From the NCBI GenBank assembly GCA_026706665.1, contig JAPOYI010000168.1, forward strand, positions 1 through 62,905: a stretch of 62,905 nucleotides of DNA. The letters are read 5' to 3'. The position numbers and the translations under genes are program-made. Shown here in pieces: positions 30,719 through 38,370 of the stretch; the stretch's first letter is position 1, and each line of letters opens with the position of its first letter. The DNA is from Gammaproteobacteria bacterium. Lineage in GTDB: Bacteria; Pseudomonadota; Gammaproteobacteria; Pseudomonadales; Azotimanducaceae. Under the pieces are notes generated by a model, which was given only the letters and a program-made list of their open reading frames with translations, had not been told where the DNA came from and did not search any database.

Positions 30719-31969
30719 CTACCCCTTTACCGCGCCGACGCTCAGGCCCTGCACGAGGGCCTTCTGGAACGCGATGAACAGGATCACCACCGGGATGCTC
30801 ACCAGGATGCTGGCGGCAGCGAAGTCGCCCCATTGCTGGCCCGTGGCGGGGATCATCGAGGCCAGCCCCACGGGCAGCGTGTACTGGTCGTTGGAAGTGT
30901 TGAAAACCAGCGCGAGCAGGAACTCGTTCCACGCCGTGAGGAACGAGAACAGCGCCGTCACCGCGACCGCCGGCAGCGACAGCGGCAGGATGATGTGGCG
31001 GAAGATCTGGAACTGCGTGCACCCCTCGATCGCCGCCGCTTCCTCGATCTCCATCGGTATCGAATCGAAGAACCCCTTCAGCATCCATACGCACAGCGGA
31101 AGCGCGGTGACCGAATAGGCGATGATCAGGCCGATGCTGGTGTTCAGCAGCCCAAGGGATTTCATGATCATGAAGTACGGCAGCAGGATGATGATGCCGG
31201 GGAACATCTGCACCAGCACGAACAGGAACATCGCGGCGCGCCTGCCGCTGAACCGGTAGCGGCTGAAGGCGTAGCCCGCGGGGATGGCGAGCAGCAGCCC
31301 GGCAACGGTGGTGCCGACCGAAACGATGAACGAGTTACGAACCCACGTCCCGAAGGTCGCACTGCCTAGAACGTTCGCGAAGTGATCGACGGTGAACGCG
31401 TCGCCGATGGCCCCGCCCAGGATGTTGCCCGGGGAGACCGCGACATCCGCGATCCAGACCAGCGGCACGACGACCGGCAGGCAGGCGTGGACCAGGAGCG
31501 TCTGGCGCCCCACCTGCCTGAGCCTCGGCTCGAGGCGCCGATTGCCGCCGAGGCACGCGTCCACGAATGCCGGATCGTCCCGTCCCGACGCCCACGCCGC
31601 CACCCGGGGAGAGAGGAGCCAGTACGCGGCGGCCGACGCCGGGACCGCAATCCATGCCACGCTCCAGACATCGTAGATGCTTCTCCCGCCCACGAGCAGA
31701 AGCTGAACCGCGACCACAAATCCAGCCGCAGCGAGAACCGCGCCGAGATAGCGCTTCCAGGCAGCCCGCCTGTCGCCGGACAGGCAGGCGCGGCAGGCGA
31801 CGAACAGCCCTATCGCGGCAAGGATGCCGAACTGCCGGGTCTCGTCGCCCCTCAGCAGTTCCAGGCCGAGGATGACCAGGAGGACGGCCGCGGCAACCGG
31901 CAGCCAGCGCTTCAGCGCTTCGACCTCCGCCGGCACCACCCAGGCCATGATTCCGCCCGCAGGCGTCAC
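30719..31969 (-). CDS. Sugar ABC permease (MalG type) with extra N-terminal membrane region
   Basis: The 416-residue inner-membrane protein has the MalG core in its last ~280 residues, including the EAA loop (EEAAAIEGCTQFQIFRHIILP) that contacts the ATPase. The first ~140 residues add about four membrane helices (LPVAAAVLLVILGLELL; FGILAAIGLFVAC; AVLAAAGFVVAVQLLLV; SVAWIAVPASAAAYWLL), which normal MalG lacks. The start is GTG at 31969, overlapping the stop of the first permease (GTGA); an ATG 21 bases further in (31948) is possible. The function of the extra region is unknown. Confidence 0.9.
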   Translation of the reverse strand: MTPAGGIMAWVVPAEVEALKRWLPVAAAVLLVILGLELLRGDETRQFGILAAIGLFVACRACLSGDRRAAWKRYLGAVLAAAGFVVAVQLLLVGGRSIYDVWSVAWIAVPASAAAYWLLSPRVAAWASGRDDPAFVDACLGGNRRLEPRLRQVGRQTLLVHACLPVVVPLVWIADVAVSPGNILGGAIGDAFTVDHFANVLGSATFGTWVRNSFIVSVGTTVAGLLLAIPAGYAFSRYRFSGRRAAMFLFVLVQMFPGIIILLPYFMIMKSLGLLNTSIGLIIAYSVTALPLCVWMLKGFFDSIPMEIEEAAAIEGCTQFQIFRHIILPLSLPAVAVTALFSFLTAWNEFLLALVFNTSNDQYTLPVGLASMIPATGQQWGDFAAASILVSIPVVILFIAFQKALVQGLSVGAVKG

Positions 31970-33429
31970 CTCGCGACCTCCATGACCCCCGAGCGCTTCA
32001 CGTACACGTAGGAGAAGGCGACCAGCAGGAGGAAGATGGCGACGGACCAGGCGGCGGCGACCCCGTACTGGCCATAGTCGAATGCGACGCTGAAGACGTA
32101 CGTGACCAGCGTGTCGGTCGCGCCGGGTTCGCCGAAGCCGACGTAGGGGTTGCCCCGCGTCATCAGGTAGATGGTGTTGAAGTTGTTGAAGGTGAAGATG
32201 AAGCCGAGCAGGGAAATCGGCACCAGGATGCCCTTCAGGTTCGGCAGCGTCAGATGCACGAACTGGTCCCATCGCGATACGCCCTCAAGTTCCGCCGCTT
32301 CGAACATGTCCGTCCCGATACCCTGCAGCGCGCCGGAGAGCACCATCATCATGAACGGAATGCCGAGCCAGACATTGACCAGGATGACGGACAGGCGGGC
32401 CGCGTTGGGCGTGGCGGTGAAATCCGCCGCCGTTCCCAGGATGGCGTTCAGGAGCCCGTCGGGTTGCAGGATCCCGTTCCAGGCGAGCACCGAGATGTAA
32501 CCGGGGATCGCCCAGGGCAGGAGCAGGATCGTGCGATACGCCGTCCGCCCCCGGACGCCGGGACGGGTGAGCACATGGGCGAGCAGGAGCCCCAGCGCCA
32601 CGTGCGCGGCGACGTTCGAGAACGTCCAGACCATTGTGAACAGGAAGACCCGTACCACGCCCGGACTCGCGCCGACGGTGGCGAAGTTCGCGAGCCCGTT
32701 CCAGCTCTCCTGTCCGAGATGGCTCTGGCTGGCATCGGTGAAGGCCAGCCACACGCCATAGGTGATCGGGTAGAACGTCAACGTCGCGAGGCCGATGAGG
32801 GCGGGTACCACGTACGCGTAGGCGCGGCTCGACTGCACGCGGCCGCCGCGGATGTCCCGGCGGCGCAGGTAGGAAAGGAGAACGATGACGGCCAGCACGA
32901 TCGACACGAGGGTGAGCGTGATGTGCAGCGTGTCGGGCTCCGGAGTTCGCTGATCCGGAACGTCGGTGCGGGCCTGGATGGGGCTCAAGAGCGATGTGCT
33001 CCGCCCGTCCCGATCGACCGGCAGCACCGCGATCCATTGATCGACTCCCGGTGCCATGCCCGAGAGGGAGCAGGACCACGACGCAGTGCCGCGCAAGACC
33101 ACCGGGAAGTCGTCCGCGTCCCGGTAGGCCGGCAACCCGTCCAGCCAGCAGTCCTGGATATCGAAGACCGGCGTGCCGCGCGCGAGTCCGGCAACGCTGT
33201 CCACGACAAGGACGGTGGAATGCAGTTCCGCATCGGCCACGCTCGAAAACGGCTGTTCCGAGAACCAGACCTGGTAGGCCGTGGTCTCCGGTCCCGGCGC
33301 ATGCCGGACGTCGACGTGAATTCGCCGGTACTCGTGCTTCGCGGGATCCGCCGTCACGTCGGGCGCGAGATCGCCCGCCGCGCCGATGGACGCGAGCGCG
33401 AGCAGGCTCGCGAACCCGGCGAGGTGCAT
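31966..33429 (-). CDS. Sugar ABC permease (MalF type) with periplasmic N-terminal domain
   Basis: The 487-residue permease starts with a signal-like helix (MHLAGFASLLALASIGAAG). A ~165-residue periplasmic region with a fibronectin-III-like pattern follows (VDVRHAPGPETTAYQVWF), then a membrane helix (about 190-212) and the permease core with the EAA loop FEAAELEGVSRWDQFVHLTLP. MalF proteins carry a periplasmic insert, but here the domain lies before the core. ATG 33429 is chosen over GTG 33453, which overlaps the binding-protein gene, because it begins at the signal sequence. It forms a heterodimer with the MalG-type permease. Confidence 0.9.
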   Translation of the reverse strand: MHLAGFASLLALASIGAAGDLAPDVTADPAKHEYRRIHVDVRHAPGPETTAYQVWFSEQPFSSVADAELHSTVLVVDSVAGLARGTPVFDIQDCWLDGLPAYRDADDFPVVLRGTASWSCSLSGMAPGVDQWIAVLPVDRDGRSTSLLSPIQARTDVPDQRTPEPDTLHITLTLVSIVLAVIVLLSYLRRRDIRGGRVQSSRAYAYVVPALIGLATLTFYPITYGVWLAFTDASQSHLGQESWNGLANFATVGASPGVVRVFLFTMVWTFSNVAAHVALGLLLAHVLTRPGVRGRTAYRTILLLPWAIPGYISVLAWNGILQPDGLLNAILGTAADFTATPNAARLSVILVNVWLGIPFMMMVLSGALQGIGTDMFEAAELEGVSRWDQFVHLTLPNLKGILVPISLLGFIFTFNNFNTIYLMTRGNPYVGFGEPGATDTLVTYVFSVAFDYGQYGVAAAWSVAIFLLLVAFSYVYVKRSGVMEVAR

Positions 33430-33446
33430 CCGTGCTGCTCCAACCC

Positions 33447-34691
33447 CTACCACTTGAGCATCTTCGCAAGTTCCCGGTCCGCGGCCTCAAGGGCCGCCCC
33501 GGCGGTCATGGACCCATCGTAGGTGAGTGCCAGCGCGGTATCGAGCTGCTCGAACAGCATGGCCGTGATGCGGGTCGTCGGCGTCGGGGTCCCGAAGCGC
33601 GCCTGTTCGATGAACCCGCCAAGGACCGGATGACCGGTTATCTCGGGATCGGACATCAGTTCGATCAGGGTCGGGAGGCTGTAGGTGCCGAAGGCGAAAT
33701 CCCTCTGCACCGCGGCAGACGTCAGCCACCGGGCCAGCTTCACAGCGGCAGCCTTGACGCCGCTCTGCTTGGCGACGCTCCAGCCGAAGTAGCCGATCAT
33801 CGGCGCCAGCCGCTCTCCCGTCTCCGCATCATATGGCAACAGGGACTGCCCCAGCCGGATGCCCGACTCCCGGTACCGGTCCCAGTTCCACGAGCCATCG
33901 ATCACCATGGCCGCGCGGCCGGTCTGAAACCGGGTGGACATGGCCTCGATGCTGTTGACCGAACCCGTCACGCCATGCACCCGGGCGAGGTCCAGCACCC
34001 ATTCCATCGCCCTGGCCGTCCCTGGCGAGCTCAAGGCCGGATTGCCGGCGTCGTCCAGCAGCCTACCGCCGGAAGCCGCGATGAAGGGGACGAACCAGTA
34101 GGACCACCTGACCGGCAGCGCGAGACCCGTGACCTCGTCGGTCGTGAGCGTCTTGGCGGCCCGCAGCAGGTCCTCCGTCCGCCACAGGTCGGTCGGATAA
34201 GCCGCGCCGGCGCCATCGAATATGTCGGCGTTATAGAGGAGCGTCATGCCGCTGCGGCTCGCGGGCAGCGCGTAGAGGGACTCCCCGTAGCGCATCGCGA
34301 ACAGGGAATCCGGCAGGTATGTGCGTTTCTGCACCGGCGTCAGGTGCGCTCTCAGGTCTTCGAGCAGGGGCATCCCTTCCACGGTGATGTGACCGATCTT
34401 CCCGAGCTCCGTGTCGGACAGTCTGATCAGGTCGGGCGCCACCCCCGCCTGGGCCGCGTTGATGAACTGCTGCAGGTTCTGCAGGTAGGGGATACCCACC
34501 ACTTGCACCGCGATCCCGGGGTGCTCGGCGGAGAAGCCGTCCACGGCCCGCGTGAAGAGCCGCTCCTCCATCGAACCGGCGCCGAATGTGTGCCACACCT
34601 TCACGGGAACCGGGTCCGACCGGTCCTCTGCAAGCAGCGCCGAGCAGAAGAAGAACAGCAGTGCGGCGGGAATGACGGCCTTGTGGGACAT
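33447..34691 (-). CDS. Extracellular sugar-binding protein of the ABC importer
   Basis: The 414-residue protein has a signal peptide (AALLFFFCSALLA) and a family 1 solute-binding fold (VKVWHTFGAGSMEE, then PTDLWRTEDLLRAAKTL, and TGRAAMVIDGSWNWDRYRESG). It captures the oligosaccharide in the periplasm for the MalF/MalG-type permeases that follow on the same strand. As first gene of the eight-gene operon it should be preceded by the promoter, in the 162-base spacer shared with the divergent dioxygenase gene. Confidence 0.93.
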   Translation of the reverse strand: MSHKAVIPAALLFFFCSALLAEDRSDPVPVKVWHTFGAGSMEERLFTRAVDGFSAEHPGIAVQVVGIPYLQNLQQFINAAQAGVAPDLIRLSDTELGKIGHITVEGMPLLEDLRAHLTPVQKRTYLPDSLFAMRYGESLYALPASRSGMTLLYNADIFDGAGAAYPTDLWRTEDLLRAAKTLTTDEVTGLALPVRWSYWFVPFIAASGGRLLDDAGNPALSSPGTARAMEWVLDLARVHGVTGSVNSIEAMSTRFQTGRAAMVIDGSWNWDRYRESGIRLGQSLLPYDAETGERLAPMIGYFGWSVAKQSGVKAAAVKLARWLTSAAVQRDFAFGTYSLPTLIELMSDPEITGHPVLGGFIEQARFGTPTPTTRITAMLFEQLDTALALTYDGSMTAGAALEAADRELAKMLKW

Positions 34692-34853
34692 CGCGAGGCG
34701 GTAGCTGGGCAGAGCCTGGATCCAGTCGTATCCGGTCGATGATCGCGCTGAAATCGGGGGCCGTGCAAACGTCGCGACATGAATACGATTGCATGGACCT
34801 CACGAATATCGGATCGCAACTAGAATGCGGGGCTCCGTCTGGATGGATGTGGC

Positions 34854-35669
34854 ATGCTGGCAGTTTCGGATTCGGACCGCGCGCAGTTCCGGGAAAAGGG
34901 CTACATGGTCCTGAAAGAGGTGATCCCGCCGGACGCGCTCACCATGCTGAGAGAGGAGTGTTCCTACTTCCTCGGCTACATGGACTCGCGCATGGACGCC
35001 GGCCTGCTGGCCCAGGGCGCGCTCTCCTGGCGGGGCCGCCGCTACTTCGTCAATAACATGTACCGCTACAGCATGAGAATGTGGCGCTTCATCTTCGGCG
35101 ACCTGATGGCCGACGTCTGCCGCGCCACGCTCGGCCCCGACGCGTACCTCTTCAACGAGCAGTGGGTCGTCAAGGGCGCCGAGCAGGGCATGAAGTTCGC
35201 CTGGCACCAGGATTCCGGCTACGTCAAGGCGGTGGACCCCGACACCGACCACCCGCCCTACCTCACCTGCTGGTGCACGCTGGACGAGGTCAACGAGGAA
35301 AACGGCACCGTCTACGTGCTCGACCACGAACGCGGGGGAACGCTCAACAACGTCATCACCCACGACCGGGACCCGGATACCAATGACCTGATCGGCTACA
35401 CCGGCCACGACCCAGGGTTCGCCGTGGATGCGCCGGCCGGGAGCGTCATTGCCTTCACGAGCTACAACCTGCACCGGAGCGGCGCCAACGGCACCAGCGC
35501 CATGCGCCGCGTCTACCTGCCCCAGTACGTCTCCGCCCCGATCTTCAATACCCGGACCGGAGAGCGGTTCAACCTGGCGGTGCCGTTCCTCAAGGACGGT
35601 GAAATCGTCTACAGCCGCGAGGACGACACGGCGGCGAACTGGGGCGGCTCGGACGGGCCGGGGACCTGA
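34854..35669 (+). CDS. Phytanoyl-CoA dioxygenase (PhyH) family protein 1
   Basis: The 271-residue protein is an Fe(II)/2-oxoglutarate oxygenase of the PhyH family. It shows FREKGYMVLKEVIPPD at the N-terminus, the iron ligands H-x-D in FAWHQDSGY, and the distal histidine in YNLHRSGANGTS with a downstream arginine (MRRVYLPQY) for 2-oxoglutarate. The substrate is unknown; related proteins hydroxylate lipids, secondary metabolites or sugars. It is divergent from the sugar operon and could share its regulation. Confidence 0.9.
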   Translation: MLAVSDSDRAQFREKGYMVLKEVIPPDALTMLREECSYFLGYMDSRMDAGLLAQGALSWRGRRYFVNNMYRYSMRMWRFIFGDLMADVCRATLGPDAYLFNEQWVVKGAEQGMKFAWHQDSGYVKAVDPDTDHPPYLTCWCTLDEVNEENGTVYVLDHERGGTLNNVITHDRDPDTNDLIGYTGHDPGFAVDAPAGSVIAFTSYNLHRSGANGTSAMRRVYLPQYVSAPIFNTRTGERFNLAVPFLKDGEIVYSREDDTAANWGGSDGPGT

Positions 35670-35720
35670 GGGCTTCCGTCGCTCAGGAGCCTACAACGGT
35701 CTATTCCGTGTCCAATCGGG

Positions 35721-36260
35721 TCAAACACGAAGAAACGGAAAGGACCGGTCGACCGCGCGCGCCAGATCGAGGATCGTGCTGTAGTCGTAGGTACGACCGA
35801 ACTTGGGTGGGTAGTACCGTCCATGGGCGAGCCAATGGCGCAAGGCAAAGGCGTCGCGGACATTGTTGAGGAGCGAATTAGGGACGTTGGAGTGGTTCCG
35901 CCAGACTTGCAGGATGTCGTCGCTGAGACCGGCGAAACGGCCCTTGGCTCTGAAGAGGTCGCGCATCGCGCGGGACAAGGCATCCCTGGGGCGGACGCGA
36001 TCGCGCTCGATGTAGTCGACGCGGAAGGCAGCCTCGACTGCGGCCAGGAGCGAAAGCGAAGCTTCGGCTCCCTGCTCGTCTATCGCGGCGTCTCGAAGAG
36101 CTGTCACTTCGGCGGCAGAACTAAACAGGAACGTAGCGGAGTAGTCGGGGTTGCGTCGCGAATAGTAGAGACTCACGGCGCGTTCGACGGCCACCTGATG
36201 GGTGGCCACGAGGTGGATGTCCGGAGGTGTTCGTAGCCGGGGCCGTCGGTGCCTACTCAC
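35721..36260 (-). CDS. HEPN-like protein, possible RNase toxin
   Basis: The 179-residue protein is helical and ends with ALRHWLAHGRYYPP, an R-x4-H motif as found in HEPN-domain RNases of toxin-antitoxin and defence systems. No other family is recognised. The start GTG at 36260 overlaps the stop of the upstream gene by eight bases; a start 14 residues earlier is less likely. Coupling to the gene before it suggests a two-gene module, whose activity is unproven. Confidence 0.65.
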   Translation of the reverse strand: MSRHRRPRLRTPPDIHLVATHQVAVERAVSLYYSRRNPDYSATFLFSSAAEVTALRDAAIDEQGAEASLSLLAAVEAAFRVDYIERDRVRPRDALSRAMRDLFRAKGRFAGLSDDILQVWRNHSNVPNSLLNNVRDAFALRHWLAHGRYYPPKFGRTYDYSTILDLARAVDRSFPFLRV

Positions 36261-36813
36261 CCACGAGGTCCATGACGAGTTGCCGGAAGGCCTCTGGCGC
36301 AAGGCGTGTGACAGTCACTCCTGGAGGGGGGGTTGCGAGGTACCACCCAGGATCAGAGACCTCCCCGTGGACGATTGACTGCGTCGAGGTCTCGAGGGGC
36401 GACCCTCCTTCGGAGATTGTGAAGCGTACGGCAGGTCCACCTTTGTCGAGGAGGACGAGCCTGCACGAGCCGAGAGGCCCAGTGATATCGACGCGGCCGC
36501 GGCAGGCGATGAGCATCGTCCCGACTGGTTCGGCGACAAGCTGGTCGTCGCCAATGTAGAGGGTGAGGCGGTCCACCTCGTAGGAACCGAGACGGGGCTC
36601 ATTGAGCTCGATCGATGCGCGCTCGTACAGAATCTGGCCACTCGCGATGTAAGTGCCGAGGGCGTCGTCGAGAATGAGACGGTAGAGCTCTTCGACGTCG
36701 GCGAGCCATTGGTTTCGGCGCACCGCTGGATCGAGAGGCGGAGCTTCGTCCCGGCGAGCCTGGCGCTGCTGCATGAATTGCAGGAAGTTGTCGGACACCT
36801 GGGTTGGCCGCAA
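36253..36813 (-). CDS. Hypothetical protein paired with the HEPN-like gene
   Basis: I do not recognise this 186-residue protein. It has a helical N-terminus (FLQFMQQRQARRDEAPPL) and a beta-rich centre (LTLYIGDDQLVAEPVGTML, ACRGRVDITGPLG), with no signal peptide or membrane segment. Its stop overlaps the HEPN-like start, so the two are co-translated. By position it could be an antitoxin, chaperone or sensor for the HEPN-like protein. The 231 bases between it and lacI show no gene. Confidence 0.6.
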   Translation of the reverse strand: MRPTQVSDNFLQFMQQRQARRDEAPPLDPAVRRNQWLADVEELYRLILDDALGTYIASGQILYERASIELNEPRLGSYEVDRLTLYIGDDQLVAEPVGTMLIACRGRVDITGPLGSCRLVLLDKGGPAVRFTISEGGSPLETSTQSIVHGEVSDPGWYLATPPPGVTVTRLAPEAFRQLVMDLVGE

Positions 36814-37044
36814 TCGGAAAGACCTGGGAATTGTGGCAGACGAAATACGGGCTCGCTACGGGTCGGGGTCATTTCGCGGGAACTGTGCTGTACGGCCAAG
36901 ACGACTGTGCGATCAAGTACCGAGTCCATGCGGGACATCACCCACCTTGTGCAGGAGAACCCGATGACGGGACCGGTGGTATCAGCGAAACAGTGGGCCT
37001 GGGGGACGAATAACGTAGCCCACCGGGCCGACGGATCGGCGGCG

Positions 37045-38073
37045 TTAGTCTCTCGCGCCGCAGGATTGCCTGATCATCAGGGTGACGGGCAGTTCCTCGG
37101 GCTGAACATCCTGGCCGTCGATCAGGTGGATCAGGTGCTCGGCCAGCTTGCGGCCGGCAAGCTCGGTGTCCTGGCGAACGGTGGTGAGCGCCGGCCGCGT
37201 GTGCTGGGCGATGGGGAGGTCGTCGTAGCCGACCACCGCCATATCGCCCGGGACATCCAGGCCGCGGTCGTGCAGGGCCGCCATGGCGCCGATGGCGATG
37301 AGATCGCTGGCGCAGACGATGGCGTCCACCTTCCTGCCGTTGGCAAGGAGCGCTTCGACGGCGTCGTAGCCTTCTGTTTCCGACGAATTGGCAGATATGT
37401 GAAGCCCCGGATCGGTCTCTATGCCGTGGCTTGCCAGCGCTTCCAGGTAGCCCTCGTAGCGGTGCGTGAACTCCGGATTGGCGGTCGACGTGACGCCGAC
37501 GAAGGCGAAGTGACGGTGCTTGAGACGGATGAGATGACTCGTGAGTTCCCTGGCGCTTTCCTGGTTCTGGCAGGTCAGGTAGCTGGAGACGCCCGGCACG
37601 TGGTGTTCGAGGCCCCAGATGACGAACGGCGTGCCGCTGGCCTCGAGCCCCACCAGTTGCGCGTCGTAGCTTTCCCGGTCCCGGATGCCGAGCAGGATCA
37701 GGCCGTCCGCGCGATGCGCGTCCTGGAAGTCCATCACCCAGTTCTCGCTGAGCTGCTGGAAGGTCACCAGGAGATCGTATCCGTGGCCCGCCGCCGCGTG
37801 GGCGACGCTGCTCAGGATGGAGAGGAAGAACGGATTGATATGGGACTCGATCTCGTCCTCGCACAGGAGGAGCGCGAGCGTGCTCGTGGTCTTCGCTCTC
37901 AGGCGGCTGGCATTGCGATCGACCGTGTACCCCATCTCCCTGGCGATCCGCTGGATCTGCCTGCGGGTCTCGGCACTGACCTGGGGGCTGTTCCTGAGCG
38001 CGCGGGATACCGTCGACTGGGAGACGCCGGCTCTCGCCGCGATGTCGAGCGAGGTGGTCTTGAACGGTTTCAT
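37045..38073 (-). CDS. LacI-family transcriptional regulator
   Basis: The 342-residue repressor-type protein has a LacI helix-turn-helix (SLDIAARAGVSQSTVSRALR, residues about 7-27), the hinge SRLRAKTTSTLALLL, and a periplasmic-binding-like effector domain (MAVVGYDDLPIAQHTRPALTTV). It is divergent from the TonB receptor gene across a 297-base spacer and lies near the sugar operon, so it likely represses sugar uptake until an oligosaccharide binds. The start is placed at MKPFKTTSLDIA, next to the HTH; the frame continues upstream without homology. Confidence 0.93.
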   Translation of the reverse strand: MKPFKTTSLDIAARAGVSQSTVSRALRNSPQVSAETRRQIQRIAREMGYTVDRNASRLRAKTTSTLALLLCEDEIESHINPFFLSILSSVAHAAAGHGYDLLVTFQQLSENWVMDFQDAHRADGLILLGIRDRESYDAQLVGLEASGTPFVIWGLEHHVPGVSSYLTCQNQESARELTSHLIRLKHRHFAFVGVTSTANPEFTHRYEGYLEALASHGIETDPGLHISANSSETEGYDAVEALLANGRKVDAIVCASDLIAIGAMAALHDRGLDVPGDMAVVGYDDLPIAQHTRPALTTVRQDTELAGRKLAEHLIHLIDGQDVQPEELPVTLMIRQSCGARD

Positions 38074-38370
38074 CAGGTGTGCGTTACCGCTGCTGGCCGC
38101 AGTATAGAGTATCGGCCCGGCGGCGTTTCCTGCGACGCAAGGGATGCTTGGTCGAGGCCGACCGGCTATCCGGAAGGCCCTGTCCGGAATCCGTCGATGG
38201 CATACGAATACGAATGCGAAACATTGCCTGGGCCGATGGTTCTTCCTACGATTGTTTTGTTCGGAGAGGTACGCGTTTTCGACGCTGATCGCGGCCTCGG
38301 ACCAGGGCCGGCGTCGCTTGATTCGCTCGATCCTGGCAAGCCCTGCGAGCGCAACTCGGGAGAGAAACCT
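38074..38370. promoter_or_regulatory. Divergent lacI/TonB-receptor control region
   Basis: This spacer should hold both promoters. Candidate operator signals are two TCCGGA palindromes 14 bases apart (38169-38174, 38183-38188) and a run ACGAAT-ACGAAT-GCGAAA (38204-38221). No exact LacI-type consensus with central CG and long arms is visible, so the operator is not assigned. Confidence 0.4.

Noticed and set aside
36709-38370. Very long N-terminal extension of the TonB receptor (about 550 residues)
   Set aside because: It would run antisense across lacI, and the signal peptide begins only at 38371; the extension is a chance high-GC open frame.
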